From: Gorsachius magnificus
Taxonomy: Eukaryota; Chordata; Aves; Pelecaniformes; Ardeidae
Assembly: GCA_034008185.1 (NCBI GenBank)
Contig: CM067084.1
Location: forward strand, 74,805,255-74,869,254
Reading direction: 5' to 3'
Length of the DNA: 64,000 bases
The position numbers and the translations under genes are program-made. Within the stretch, counting starts at the first letter, position 1, and each line of letters opens with the position of its first letter. Below are positions 50,239-63,067 of the stretch, piece by piece. The notes below the pieces were generated by a model, which was not told where the DNA came from, ran no database searches, and saw only the letters and a program-made list of their open reading frames with translations.

Positions 50239-53200
50239 ATTTGAAACTCACCTGCTGATCTGACTAATCTGCACTATTAGGAGCCAACGCTTGAAAAATT
50301 AGACAAACTAGATTGACCATTAAGCTAACCTGTCCCTCTGAAAAAGTGGAGGATAAGCCAGAGGACAACAAACATTGCCTTATGTGCAGAGATACAGCAG
50401 GACACCCACCAAATCAGATGGGCAAGAATCCTGCAGAAATGGAAACCTAGCTGGTACAAGTATTCATCTGGATGGACTGGTAATAAGAATAATTGTTAAC
50501 AGCTGTAATTGTAATTTATTATTCCATTAGAAGTCCCAGCACGTTCCCTGCCATACCTCTGAGATTGCTCATCTGCAAGACAGAGCTCTGACATAGGGTG
50601 TGGGACTGGGAACATGCAATTTGCATCTCAGATGGTTTCCCAGGAGGGAAACATACCTATCATGCAGATCATTCCTGCAACACCTTAACTGACTGGGACT
50701 GAATATACTGGGGAAGACACAGTGAAATAACAGGGAATCAGGTCTGCTCACATGTCCAAAGAAGTAGTTTCAGTTATGGGTAACAAATTGGAGCTGCAGC
50801 CTGCGAGGTGCTTCTGAGAACCCCTTAACAAAACACCTGAGTGAGGACTTAAGTTCTGCTGTTCATATAGCAGCAGAGTCTACAACCACCCAGAATCCTG
50901 GAGTGACCAGAGGCACTGTAAGTTGTCTTCATATCACTAATTTATCATTTGATTGTAATTCACAAAAAAATATATATGTACCTTGAAGTCAAAGACTTGC
51001 AATCCCCTCTGGAATGGAAGCACACAGCTCCCTCTGAGCAGGCAGGGATCCCTGCCTGAACAGCTGAGGCTGAATTTGAGCTCAATCTAGTTACAAATAA
51101 TGGTATTCACTGAGGCTGTATAAAAGTGACCTGCGTGTTCCTGATGTATGGAGGGTTGGGATGCAGTTGTTAAATCCAAGCAGCAGCTAGGCTCTAAAGA
51201 TTTGCAATTGCACAAAAAGCACTGATAAAGAACAGTTGATTTCTCTCATTATGTAAAATGTGGATGCTCTTGTCTTCGCCAAAGAGGTAAGAGCATAAGA
51301 TTTCCTGCTACTTACAGGTCGTTTGGCTGAAAAATACAGTCCCTTTGCAGTTTGGTCTATTGGCAATTAGATAACAAATACAGGACATGTAGATGGAGTC
51401 ACAAACATTGCCGTGCTTTACAGCCTGCTTGCACAATAACTCTCTAGCTGGCAATGCAGAATAAAAAAAAATCCCAGATAAAAGCCATGGAGCAGATGTG
51501 TAAAGCAGCAAAGCCCTGCTGATTTCAACAGAGCTGTGTGGATTTACAGGGGCTGAGGATTCTGTCCCTTACTGGTGAGGTTTGAAGCTCCTATAATTAA
51601 CTAAGAAAACTCAGTAAAAGTGCCTTCTGTATGCAAGTCTTATATCCCATGAAATTTTTATGGCCTTCCGAGTCAGGTTCCATACTGCATGTGAGATTCA
51701 TACCAGAAGCATGACTTCTTGGAGGTGTGTGGAGAGGGAGCTGTGCAGAACACGAGCGGGATATTGGGAACGGAGAATTCCCACACACAACATTGAACAA
51801 AGATGCCTGCTGAAATTCTTTCATGGCACAGATCAATCAAGCACACTACTCAGGAAGTTAAAAATGGTATTGCTGAAACACAGAAGGTAATTCCAAACAT
51901 TTAGGTCAACAATTTCCATTACTCAGCCCCCCCAAAAAAGCTCACAACTACAGCAGTACACATCAGAAAGTGTACGTCCTTGCAAGGCCAGCAGCTAAGG
52001 CCTTACCTCGCCCCAGAGGAAGAAGGATAACCCCATGCATGGGTGATGCCGAGGCAGTGTCAAAAACCCCATGAGGCTGGACACAGCCAAAACAGAACAG
52101 AAGCAAGATGACACAACCAAAATGATAAAGGGAAAGAGCACTGCGGAGTCTTTGGGGAGAGCAAGCCATTACATGCAGCAAAAATATTTACCACCACTAA
52201 CTATGTAGTAGGTACCCTATATGCACTACGAGCGGGTGTTCTACCTTATTACTAGTAAGAGACTCAGAAAAGTGAATTTTCAATATGTTGCCAATTCCAC
52301 ACTGGATACAGAAGGGAGGAAGAGTGAAAAGACTACAAACATGTTGAAAACACAAAAGGAGTTTTGGCTCATGAAAGTTTATCTCTGCTAATAAAGAGAA
52401 TAAATGGACATCAAAGTAAAGATGTCATTAGCAGTATGGTGCAGCACTTTGTCACTAGTGGAATTATGCAGTGTGGATCCTTTTGTTGGCTTCTGGATGA
52501 TAATATGAATTTTTTTTTTCCCAATACAAGCTGTAAACTGAGAAATTTGAAACACATCACCTTGATTAGTAGGAATGCTTTTTAAAGAAAGTGGTTTGAG
52601 ATGAGATTTCCTTTCCCACTGGTGCCTACAATCACCTTTTGTGATTATTTGCATAAAGAATTACTAGATTTCAAGAAGTAGGACTTGAAAAGCTCAGGAG
52701 CCAGTCACTTTCTTTGCACCACTAAAATCTTGACATTTCTGGATAGTAGTATGTCTTACCCATTTGCAAATGAGAACAAACTTGCATCACACCGAGAGGG
52801 ACTGCTATCCACAAAACTAGTGGCACAGCTTAACAACAGCCACATTTATGACAACCTCTTGGTTCCATCACCTGCACCATGTCCCACTAATCTGTGTTTC
52901 TGGGGTTCAAGCAAACATCCCAGAATCTGTCAGTCTTAACATCAGTCTATGCAGGCTCTTCCTCTCTCCCTTTCCCTGCACTGGCTCAGAACTACAACAA
53001 ATACCAGTCTTTTGGCCAATTACAGATTTTAATTTGAAAATAAAATTAACACGAACCTCCTAGTAATTTGGTGGACTTCAAAAAGCAGTTGCTCCTAGAA
53101 AAGATCTTGACCTCATGTGAGTGACTTCACGTTATGAGAACACCCTAGAAATACTTAGCAATCCAGATCAATTTATAAAACTAGCATCAATATACTTCAA

Positions 53201-54319
53201 AACTTGTAATAATTTCAGAAAGCAATTTCTATCTACAATTCTCCACGTGCAGAACACAGGACAGCACGGTGCAGCAGCAAACTCATTGGATCTATAACAT
53301 TTGGATGACCGATGTCTATAGGAGGTGGGTGGTCACCGTCCCTAACACATATTGCTGGAGCCTTTATGTGAGCAGGTTTTCTGTGTCTGTCTGGATGTGA
53401 TGTGGGTCTGATCAACAGCCAGCAACAAATAGTGTGGTTCTCCCCTTTCATCAGATGGGCTTTGAAAGAAGCCACCTAACAGATGTATGTGATTATGCTC
53501 ATGTTGGCTGAGCATTTAAAATAAAATTGTTAATGCTGCAATGTCAAGCAATCAAAACAGCAGTGCTAGAATTAGGGCTGGCTGTGGAAAAATAGTGCGT
53601 GATCATGTATTTTCCTCCTACTTTCTGCACAAGGGAATTGAACTAAAATAGGTCTTATTGTGGCATTTTTCTGCTTTTGCAAGTGCATTTTTGTTTGTGC
53701 ATACAGTTAAAAATTACTTAATTCAACATTTGAATGCAAACATGGAGTTCTCTTAATCAAATCCCAGCATCTACATTCTCCTTTAAACCCTGACCAGCAG
53801 CACCCATGAGATGTGTTTTGGTTTGACAGTAAAGGAAAACACATGTGCAGCTCTAACAGGACAAACCCAGTGCGTTGCCACTACTTCGCCTGCTCGCTGC
53901 CATTGCAAGGCACCCTCAAGCGCGACCATCTTGTGTTCCGTGATAATTGCAACAAGGTTTTGCAAATCAATTAAAATCCACATTGTCTCCTCGCTGTACA
54001 CAAACAGCACAGAAATGCCATGTCATTTTTTTTCCAGCGATTCAGCCCTTCAAGTTACATTTTTGTCATCCTTTACCCTTACCTCAATGTTCACATTGTT
54101 GCTGTCAAGCCAGGAAGCAGTAGTGACAGCCGCATCTTGAATAGCCATCTTTCACTCTCCAATAATCTAGTTTGCAATGGGTATCTTTACCTACTATTCT
54201 TCTATTTTCCATCTCATGAGCTGCCATGAAATTGACATTTAAAACTAATTGTACGGTAAAATCCCGCCGATTCCAGAAACTGTGTCCAAGATTTGTGGCG
54301 AGGCAGTAGGACCAGATCT

Positions 54320-54342
54320 CCCCCTCCCCGCCCCCCTTCCCC
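54320..54342 (-). other. Potential G-quadruplex / i-motif
   Basis: On the plus strand, C runs of 5, 4, 6 and 4 are separated by single T, single G and TT. The minus strand therefore has four G runs with loops of one to two bases, a very strong quadruplex pattern, and the plus strand could form an i-motif. It directly abuts the candidate conserved block at 54343-54700. Confidence 0.65.
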
Positions 54343-54700
54343 GTATTAGTTTTCTGTCTGCTACATAACTGTGAATGAGTGCTAAAGGGGATTATTAGGC
54401 CTCAGTGGTGAGATAGATTGCATATAACTAATCTGCATTGCTTATCTCAAGCAGACAGTGGTCTGTCAGGACCTGTCTACATGCCCTCCATGCTCGTCCC
54501 TTGCCTTTATTGTCTTGCCGCTGCTGTTGCTGCTGTTGGCTCTCCTCTGCTCTTATAAACAACCAATTACTGCCCCAAACAGATGTCTGTGGCTATGATC
54601 AAATAATTTAGTTGGAGTGAAGAGGCTTTAAACAGGTCAATTCCATTCAGTTAGACATGGTATCTGAGCGAAGGCGAAAGGAGGCACTGCAGGGTGACCT
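54343..54700. other. Candidate conserved non-coding block
   Basis: Unique sequence holding GGGGATTATTAGGCCTCAG, TTGCATATAACTAATCTGC, ACCAATTACTGCCCC and ATCAAATAATTTAGTTGG words and a CTG-rich patch (54518-54539). The mix of GATTA, ATTA and AATTA cores beside a strong G4 motif suggests a regulatory element. This is inference from texture. Confidence 0.3.
54518..54539. repeat. (CTG)n-like short repeat
   Basis: GCCGCTGCTGTTGCTGCTGTTG is an imperfect CTG/TTG triplet run, too short to be called an expanded repeat. Confidence 0.7.
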
Positions 54701-57700
54701 GAACTTGTGAGTTATTGAGAGTAGGTAAACTTAGGACAGTGGATAATGATCAGCTCTCGCCAGTTAACACTGTAAAAATACATAAAATGAAAGCTGAAGA
54801 ATTATTTAAAAGACCGTTTTTGCCACTGAAAATTGAATAGATGAGTTAACAGAAAAGCGAATTCCTTTACAAAATATGACATTTTGTTTTATGCATTTGA
54901 ATTAATAAGAGACACATGTCTCCCTGCAATTAGCCATTAGCTTATAAAGCTAAAAAGCTGTATAGAGAAACAGCAGAGCAGTGGGTAAGTTTGGTGGGAT
55001 ATTTTTAATTAATTCTGGTACTGATGAACTGTAATCTCCAGCAAGAAAATTTGATACATGTGCCTTTGACAAAGTATGATTTCCATTAAAATATTGTGCT
55101 AACTTCAGAGTTTATAGCTTGCCTGTTCAATAAATTTGTATTTAGCTATTGTCTTCCTCAGTCTGCAGGGGAAACAATGCGTATCGGGCAGATGCTCAGA
55201 CATCGGAACAATTAATGTAGCTTTCAAAAAGAAAAAAAAACAAATGGAGAACAGCTTTAAATCTTTTGTGCTTATGCAACCACCAACCACCTTACATGTG
55301 ATCATAAAAATACACAGTTGTTTGACGGGTAGTTGTGTTAAGCTATAACCATAACCAAAAGCCATGACCAAGAGGGTGAACAAGAGAATCCTTTTATTCT
55401 CTCCTCCTGATTCAAAAGCACTTTCAACAGCAAGATTTTCTATTCTGCAACTCTGTCATACAGCCACCCAAGCGTAATGACCTGATCCGCTATAAATTCA
55501 TCGGGGATCGGGCCCCACCCGTAAATTTCCATAGAAGCAAGCAAAATTCCCTTGCAAGACTCAATCAATACCATTCACATTATGTCTAGCTAAGATAAAT
55601 AAATATTCATATGCCCAGGTAAGAATTAGCCCGCAAAAGAGGGTTGCAAATACTGGAGAAATCTGAGACAGCTTCACTCCATTTCCCAGAAATTTCTCAA
55701 AAAATTTCTCAGACGCCCCCACAACTAGGAGAGAGTCTCTGCCCAAAAGAACTTATGAGCCTTAGGGTTTGAGCATGTTTTTAACATTCAGCCCCATACA
55801 GCAGGCAGTAGACAGGCTGGCTAATGTATAAGGAGCACTAGGAGGGAACATGCATAAAGGCAACGTGAGACCTCTCTGAACCTTCAACAGCCCTTTCATA
55901 TCAAAACAGCAATGAGTTCCACAGGTTTCTCATGATTACTGAAAAGATAAGTACTGCGGGAAGGGAAAGGTTTTCAGAAGAGCAGAAGTTGAAGAGGTGG
56001 CTGTAGGTGCCCCTTTCCCATGAGCTGAGGACAAAACCAAAGGTGAACAAGAAGAGAGTGGGGGGTAAATCCAGAATATATGAAATGAAAGAGAGTGGCA
56101 TACTTTGTATGCAGGTGGAATAGACAGAGAGACAGACATAGAGATGAAACGATAGCGAAACGGGAGATAAGAGAAGGACTGAGAAGAGGACAAAAGGCAA
56201 ACAGGACTTTGGGACTGAGGAGGAGGCACTGGGGAAACATGACCAAGGCTGACCTCCACATTGAGGGCTGAGTTGGGGTCACTAAAGAAATCATTTCATG
56301 GGTCTTAGAAAAAATAAACTTAAAATAGGTTTAAAACTTAGACAAGAGAGGAGCACAGTTTACCAGTGGGGAGCTAAGCCACAGATGAAAGGAAGAACTT
56401 TACCTGAAGTCACAGTCCAATTTACAGTTAATTCCTTGTTAATCCCAGTGTAGCTGGAGCATAGCTCTTAGTTCAAGTGTCAAAAAGGGAGACCTGGAAA
56501 CTTCAGAACATATGTGATCCCAGTGCAAATTTCAAAATCAAAAAAACTGAGTAAATACCTGGCCCCGTAGCCTACCTCGTGCTGTATGCTGCTACAACAA
56601 CTCAGCTAGCGTCTACTGGCTGCCTGAAAAGGTTCATCTAGAAAAGCATACTTGGATATATCCATACAAACAGCCAACGCCCCAGTTCACACACCCAGTT
56701 GCCATAGAATAAACCCTGATCATATTTACATACAGTTTTACAGACTGTCAGCACATCCTGTATTTTGTACTTGCTTATCTCTGCTCTATACATTTAAGAC
56801 TTAATCTTTCCATGGAAGTCACTTTCTCCCAAACTACTAACTGCAGCTACTTCTCCATCAGCTAATTTTGACTTCTCATTAGGAGACACCTCCTTCACAA
56901 TACCCGTAGTCCAAAATAGTGTCATCATCCATTCTTCCTCCACGTTATCACATCAAAAATAAGCTGAATTATTCTACTTTTCTTCTTAGACACAGACTTC
57001 CTATATTGACAGCTTCCGAGGTGTGGGTTGATCACAGAAATAGAATACATCACAAAACAGAATAGAAAAGATACAACAGAAATAGCATAAATTACAACCA
57101 GATCATGGAAAATCTGAGGTATGTTCCTAGTCCGTATTCTTGCTGGAAAAACTGGGAATATGAAACATGCAGTCTTCAAGCCTGTGACATAATTAAAGAC
57201 CTAAAATGCAATTTTTAAACCCTTCTTTGGTTTTCTGTTATTAACTTATCATCATCATCTTTCTACATCCATTTGTGCTGCTTCCCACCCTCACTATCAT
57301 CAGTGGCTCTTACGAGTCAGGAACAGGCTGTTTCAGTTAAATTCGGTTAAAAATTGAGCGTGGCAAAGACAAGCAAATTTGAGTTGATGCATTCCATTTT
57401 GGACAACTAGTCAAACAGTAAACCAATATATTAGCAAAAAGGTAAGATGTTACTAAGATATTTTGAGTCAACTGTTTCAACCCACCTTGTAAAAGCAAGA
57501 CACTAGGAAAGCTCCTGGACCTGGAGAGTTTTCCCATATCCCAGGGCAATGCTGCAGCTCTCAGCTCAGAAACACGTCCGCTGTAGCCTTCTGGCCAAAT
57601 CTACCCCATCTTTGAACATTTAAGGGACCACCATCAGCAGAACAACGTTATTTAAACAGGGGACTGACCTGCTACATATACCTGGTGCTGTGCTTCATTA

Positions 57701-58779
57701 ACCTTCCCAGCTGAAACCTCTCTGCTTAAAATACTTAGGATTTCTGTTGGCCACACAATGTGTCAGTGAAACACAGATTTGATGGCCCAGAGGATGACTC
57801 AAATAGCTAAACCCACGTGACACCTTCTGAAGGCCAAAAAGCTGCAATGAGGCAGAACAAGAACTACGAAATCCTTTCCTAGTGCCATGATTTAAAGGAG
57901 AATAAAGAAAACCCTTAAGTGTGAAGCCAGTTGCTGAGCTGGTGGGCAGACATTGAGTCAACTTCTGCCATGCCTTTTGTACAGAAGCCTGCAAATGATG
58001 CTGACAGCTCAATTGCTTGTCCCTGGGCTCTCTTTAAAGCCCTCCTGCAGGGTCCTCAACAAGCACAGGGCTCCCACAGATCACAGCTGAATTACCGCTT
58101 CATTTCAATGACTTGCAGCTCCGTTATTTTTTCATACCAATAACAACGTGCATTACACATTGCCTGGCCAAGGTGTTTGAAAGACCAATTCTGCCTTCAA
58201 GAATCGTTTCCAGCTTTGCTCACCTCCACGTTAAAACACTGACAACCAGCCCCTGCACACGCCTATCTGCTGGATTGCTCTTGGGTCTCTCAAATACAGT
58301 TTTACAAGATCGATGCCAACAAGAATATGGGCTAATTTTTCTTTAAGGCACAAGTGAGATCTGAGACACAGTTCAAATAAAGCACTGGAATTTGGCTGTT
58401 TGGGCACTTCTGGCCAAAAGTATCAAGCATTCACTTAAAAGTATTTAAGTAAGAGAATACCTGTGGGAAAACACTAAATTCTCATGAGGCAACTCATTGC
58501 AAGTCACTGAGCCGAGACAACCCTAGAGGCACAGGCTCCAAAAAAATAAAAGTAGCAAACAGCATTAGCAGAACAGACTGATTTCTGCTCTCACCAAGAT
58601 CCACCATAAGTCTGTCTTAGGGTTAGTCCAGAATGGGTGGGAAGAGATCCCAGGCAAGTAGTGTTTGCTTATCCCTGGAGGGTTTCCAGTTTAACACCCA
58701 AGTAGGTATATTCTCAACCCCGATGCTATTATAAACACTCATTGTACCACTGGGTACATGGTCAAGCTGCTGCTCATGC

Positions 58780-59330
58780 TGAATAACTAATTAACTTTAG
58801 GTTCAGTCTGAGGAGCTAAAAACCATTCAGTGTGCATTTAGCAGTGATAAAAATCAATCTGTAAAAGAACAGATGTGGCCCCTGGTTTGGTTGGGATATT
58901 TCTAAAATATTAAACAATCCTTTCCATGATATAAATAACAGGAGCATAATTGAATTAATATTGACTAATAGTAATTGCTCCTTGTTCCTCAAGTCTGCCT
59001 TTTATTAGTGGGAGGAGTGGTGGAGGTTATTGCCTCTTAAAAAAAAAATCCAGAGGCCCTGAAGCACCTTTTCTGCCTTATTATTATTGTAATAATGAGG
59101 GCAACTGATTTGATCTCTCCTTACACAATACTGCAGCACAGCGATGGCTAAATAAACAGCCAAAGTCCTTTTGTCCCTGTGGGCTGTTTCTCGGTAATTA
59201 AAATCAATAGGATCTTTCTCGGAGGATCTCTTTAACCTCATAGAGCTACACTGTTCTGAGCAGGCAATGTAAAACAAACAAATGAACTCACAGTCCTTGT
59301 TGAGGAAAAAGAAATACAAGCAACACATTA
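58780..59330. other. Candidate conserved non-coding block
   Basis: A long unique AT-rich block with many ATTA/TAAT cores: CTAATTAAC, TAATTGAATTAATATTGAC, CTAATAGTAATTGC, CCTTATTATTATTG and CGGTAATTAAAATC. It contains no interspersed repeat. A 157-codon minus-strand frame (59005-59478) crosses its right half, but the predicted protein has long poly-F and poly-K stretches and no domain. A non-coding role is more likely. Confidence 0.32.
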
Positions 59331-60617
59331 TTTTATTAGGATAATATTGGTTTTGAAGAGGGGTCAGGGAAGAGGCTGTATGTAAACCTTTAATTTTTTT
59401 TTTATTCCTTTCCCCTTTTTCCTCCCCTTTCTTAAAAAAAAAAATACTCTGGCAGCATCCTCTATTCCCAGAGGTCATGTGAGCTGAAATAGTCCATTGA
59501 TCTTCCTTCTTTCGGAAAGGGAATGGGCAACAGAGGGAAAATAAACATCACCCACTTGAGACCTGTGATGACTCAGGACCTCTCCATGTTAGGTGCTGTA
59601 CACTGAAGGTTCAGGACGAAAATAATGACGGTCCCCAGGGTTTCACTGTTGCCGCTACATGCAGTTGCAGCCAAGGATGGTGCAGGGTACAGAGGCTCAC
59701 GTCCCTGGGCTCTGCACCTCGCCGATGGTAGGTATCACTGGCAGGGAGTTATGCTGGTGATGACCAGCATGTCGCACACAACAGCCAGGAAGAAAAGGAT
59801 TTACACTGTATCTCTCAGGAATCTCGAACCCTGAGCTGTTAATCAACGCCGGGTGAAGCAATTAAGCCACAAGGCAGATGGCAAGAGGAGACCCTACCCT
59901 GATCAATATGAGCAAGAGCATGTTGCCTTGGAAAACATAACGCTGCTGAGCGCTACTGCTTAACACTTCCTCAGGACAAATCTGCTGGGTGGCGCCTTGC
60001 CCCAGCACACGGCGGGGTGAGGTGAGCTCCTGGCTGACCCAGTGGCAGCCTCTCCTTTCTGGCTGTTCCCAGGTAGCTTTCATGACCCAGGGGCTGCACT
60101 GTCCCCATGGTGGGACATGAAAGCACTTTGAGCAAATCCTGGACTTAAGCCAACAGGCATTATCACCAGCAAACAGTGGGAGGGGATCCATCCCCATTAG
60201 CTGCCTTTCAGTCCCGACACACTGCCACCAGAAGTAACAAGAGTCCAAGCACCCATGGAAGGAAGCAACATTTAAAATGAGAGGGATTTTAGATGGAGGC
60301 AAATTACACTTGGTTAGACAGATGCTCAGGAATGGGTGGGAAGAGTCAATCTTACGCTCCGGTGGTTTTACAAGGTGTTTCCAAAGGTACAAAAGCAATA
60401 TATTAAGTCTTGCAACAGGGAAACCTAAGCATCAAGCTGCTCTCATCAGCATCTCTGCTCCAAGATCCAGTTTGACCTGTTGACAACCCTGGTATGTGGT
60501 ACAGCCGAGATGCACTGCTAGGGAACAGGCAAATAGGAAAGCTTTCAGCACTTGGACACAATGAAAGGAAAAATCCCTTTGCTTGGATTTTTAGCAGCAC
60601 AGCTGTCAGCGCTTTGA

Positions 60618-60631
60618 CCACCAGAAGGCTC
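60618..60631 (+). promoter_or_regulatory. Possible CTCF-binding word
   Basis: CCACCAGAAGGCTC matches 12 of 14 positions of the CTCF core consensus on the plus strand. The score is marginal and chance is likely. It is listed because it faces away from the opposite-strand word at 34697. Confidence 0.15.
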
Positions 60632-60926
60632 TGGTTGGGCAAAAGGAAGGCCTGAGGCACATGTTATGCATGCCACCATGTATTTCATGTACTATCTGGG
60701 CAGTCCTAGGATTTGGCAATTGCTACGGTTAACTGATACTTCAATTTCCAATTGTTCATAGGTCTGGAAAACTTTAGTCCTAAGAGCTGGAATTTTTTCT
60801 TTGCAGGTTTGTGCCTTTGGTAAGTGTACTGTGGAAAGTTTCAGCCAAAATGAGCCAGTTGTTTCTAAGAATAAAAAAAAAAATTAAAAATAAAATACAT
60901 TGTTTAATGCCTATCACATGCTGGAA

Positions 60927-61003
60927 AATCATAGAATCATAGAATCACTTTGGTTGGAAAAGACCTTTAAGATCATCGAGTCCAACCTTTAACCTAACCC
61001 AAA
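60927..61003 (-). mobile_element. CR1 LINE 3'-end fragment
   Basis: AATCATAGAATCATAGAATC followed by ACTTTGGTTGGAAAAGACC and TTTAAGATCATCGAGTCC is the reverse complement of a CR1 3' tail. The element is on the minus strand with about 77 bp kept. The subtype is the same as at 34190. Confidence 0.9.
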
Positions 61004-61414
61004 TCCTCTTTCTGAACAGCAGTAACACCTCTGCATCCTGAGCAGCAACTTGATATTTGCAGGTGAGGTGGTGAAAAGGAGCTATAACCATGGAGATCTG
61101 TCAGATTAAGAGCTGTGAAAAAAAAATCATCTCTGCTTACCTGCTCAGTAAAGTTTCCCTTAGATTCTACTGGCTCTTGAATAAGTAATAATACCTAAAA
61201 AGAGAGAGAGATCCTGCCCACAACCAGGCAATCTGTAGACAGGTTTGGGAGAGATCTAAATCCCTGAAGCTAGCAGCAACTGAGCCATCAGCGAAGGTGT
61301 CACGTCATGCCCACAAGATGCTCAGCAGTGAGGTAGGGGTGCATATTTTTTTCCAAACCCAGGTCTTTTATCAGTGGCCAGCCTTGAGAAGCCCAGACCA
61401 AGCTGCAGAAAACT
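61004..61414. other. Short unique spacer between CR1 copies
   Basis: Nothing recognisable: no open frame of note, one short GA run (AGAGAGAGAG near 61201). Confidence 0.5.
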
Positions 61415-61655
61415 AGGGCTTGAGAGGACCCTGCAGAGCCACCAGATCTATCTTGCTCTCCAAAAGCAGGGTCAGCTACACCCGCATATTTTCTGACAGA
61501 TAGTTGCCTGACTTATTTAATATCTCAAAGACCAGAGACCCCAGCACTTCCCTAGCCAGCATATTCCAGCATTTCACCATCCTTACCCATAAAATGTTTT
61601 CCTAATTTGCAACATTAATTGCTATTTGAGCCCATGAACACAGCAGTGGATAATT
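61415..61655 (-). mobile_element. Old, diverged CR1 LINE fragment
   Basis: The plus strand holds AAGCAGGGTCAGCTACA, a TTTAATATCTC word, GACCCCAGCACTTCCC, AGCATATTCCAGCATTTCAC and CCATCCTTACCCATAAAATG, ending near TATTTGAGCCCATGAAC. In order these follow the reversed CR1 3' region (AGCAGGGTCAGCT..., AATATCTCC..., CTGTTCCAGTGCTCAACCACCC..., TTTGTGCCCATTG). It lacks the octamer tail and is much more diverged than its neighbours, so it is an older insertion. Confidence 0.65.
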
Positions 61656-61790
61656 TCCTCATCTCCTGCAAAGAGATATGTAATATTTGAAGATTATACT
61701 AACATTATTTAACTCAAATAAAAGAATTAAATAGTCTCTAAATATTTACAAATCTAAGGGGTTTTTTATCACTTTATTAGTGTATTTCTT
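61656..61790. other. Short unique spacer between CR1 copies
   Basis: AT-rich sequence with no recognisable feature. Confidence 0.5.
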
Positions 61791-61961
61791 TGCCCAGGGA
61801 GGTGGTCGAGTCCCCATCCCTGGAGGTATTTACAAGATAAGTAGATGAGGTGCTTAGGGACATGGTTTAATGGTGGGATGGCAGGGTTAGGTTAACGGTT
61901 GGACTTGATGATCTTAAAGGTCTTTTCCAATCTAGATGATTCTATGGTTCTATGATTCTAT
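61791..61961 (+). mobile_element. CR1 LINE, 5'-truncated
   Basis: A plus-strand CR1 end starting at TGCCCAGGGAGGTGG. It runs through GTCCCCATCCCTGGAGGTAT, GGTGGGATGGCAGGGTTAGG and TTGATGATCTTAAAGGTC to the tail ATTCTATGGTTCTATGATTC. The octamers of the tail are well preserved, so it is relatively young. About 171 bp are kept and there is no coding capacity. Confidence 0.93.
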
Positions 61962-62310
61962 TCTCTGGCTAATGGGTCCATCTCTTCCTTGGGCTGAAGT
62001 GCCCAGCTTGGAGCCCACACTCCAATGAAGCGTTTAGATGCACTCGATGAACTGCTGCTTCTCCCTGCTGGTAAAGAACTTTGAAAGGCTGCTCTTCTTG
62101 CCAAATTCTGTGCATTGCTGACCAACTTCAGCCCTCGGGGAAGTGAAGACATCCTTTTCCTAAGGCACAGCAGCACTCAATTCATAAGGATGACAAAGAT
62201 TTGTTTACTCCTTTAAATTTCTACAAATCTGAGCATATTGCAAGATCAAGATCTAAAAAGCTGGTCTCGAGTGAAAGTGGTAAGCAGCACATCATCAACA
62301 CCATTATTTA

Positions 62311-62325
62311 TTTTTTTTTTTTTTT
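62311..62325. repeat. Poly(T) run
   Basis: Fifteen T in a row following ATTATTTA. Confidence 0.85.
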
Positions 62326-63053
62326 AAACAGCCTAATCAAAAAGGCCTTTCCTCTGGTTTCTATCATCTTGTTTATTCCTGCTGCTGTGGATTATGTTAC
62401 AGCTTTATAAAATGTTTGGTTTACTCTGCAAAGCATTTTAGGGCACAGCCATGGGAAAGATGCTTAAATGGTTCAAAATTCTTCCCCTAAAAACAAGGTT
62501 TTATATTCCTATTTTCACTAGTCACAGTGTTAAAGCTTTTGTGAATGGAATATTTTTGTGGACATAATATTGAATTCTTCACCTTTTGGCTACACAGGCA
62601 GGGAAAGGAAACATTTTACATATTTAAAACCAAAACAATCAGATACAAAGGAAATTAGGTAAGAGCTGATTAAAGATAATGGAACTCTTGTAAATAAAAT
62701 CACATCTCACTTAACTCCATGCATGTTATAGACAATTATAGGTTAAGCACACAGAAAGCTGATGCTTCTGGTTTCAGCTCAGGGAAACTCTCTTATCGCT
62801 ATAATTTGCCCGAGAGAGGAGATGTGCTGGATTCCAGCTCCTTTTCCATATAAAGGAATTAATTGATTGTGTTTATACTGTGCTGTGCTCAGTACATGGT
62901 ATCGATTCTCCGGTTTGTGGTTCTCAGTTTGAAGACATCAAACTCAGATGAATGCAAACAGCTGGGGGTTGGGTCTGAGAAACCACCCAGGGGTTTCAGC
63001 CAAGCGGTGTGGGGTTTGTGGGAAATTTGTTTTGGTTTGGGGGAGTGGTATGC

Positions 63054-63067
63054 TTTTTTTTTTTTTT
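63054..63067. repeat. Poly(T) run
   Basis: Fourteen T in a row after GGTATGC. Confidence 0.85.

Larger units (their letters stand above)
49518..60926. other. Unique non-coding sequence, no gene seen
   Basis: Over 11 kb with no recognised gene or interspersed repeat. It includes T15 at 50224-50238, a C-rich quadruplex/i-motif tract at 54320-54342, a CTG-rich tract at 54518-54539 and candidate conserved blocks at 54343-54700 and 58780-59330. Its two longest open frames, 157 codons (59005-59478, minus) and 178 codons (59862-60398, minus), show no signal peptide, domain or family resemblance and are taken as chance. Confidence 0.5.

Noticed and set aside
51660..51890. 76-codon plus-strand frame with an AAG/GTAATT donor-like end
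   Set aside because: It resembles an exon end only superficially. I found no convincing partner exon and no family match, and the frame stops within the donor word.
53233..53475. 80-codon minus-strand frame with protein-like composition
   Set aside because: No domain, no clear splice sites and no neighbouring exon; too short to support.
55936..56294. Three overlapping minus-strand frames of about 100 codons
   Set aside because: All three frames of one purine-rich stretch are open at once because that composition lacks stop codons in reverse. No frame is protein-like.
59785..59865. SINE- or tRNA-like TCTCGAACCCTGAG word
   Set aside because: It slightly resembles the tail of MIR or a tRNA T-arm, but no cloverleaf and no upstream A/B box could be built, and the rest does not align.
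59862..60398. 178-codon minus-strand open frame, the longest in the window
   Set aside because: The predicted product has no domain, signal peptide or family resemblance, and its amino-acid makeup (many C, W, P, S) is typical of chance frames in GC-richer DNA. A codon-conservation test would decide.
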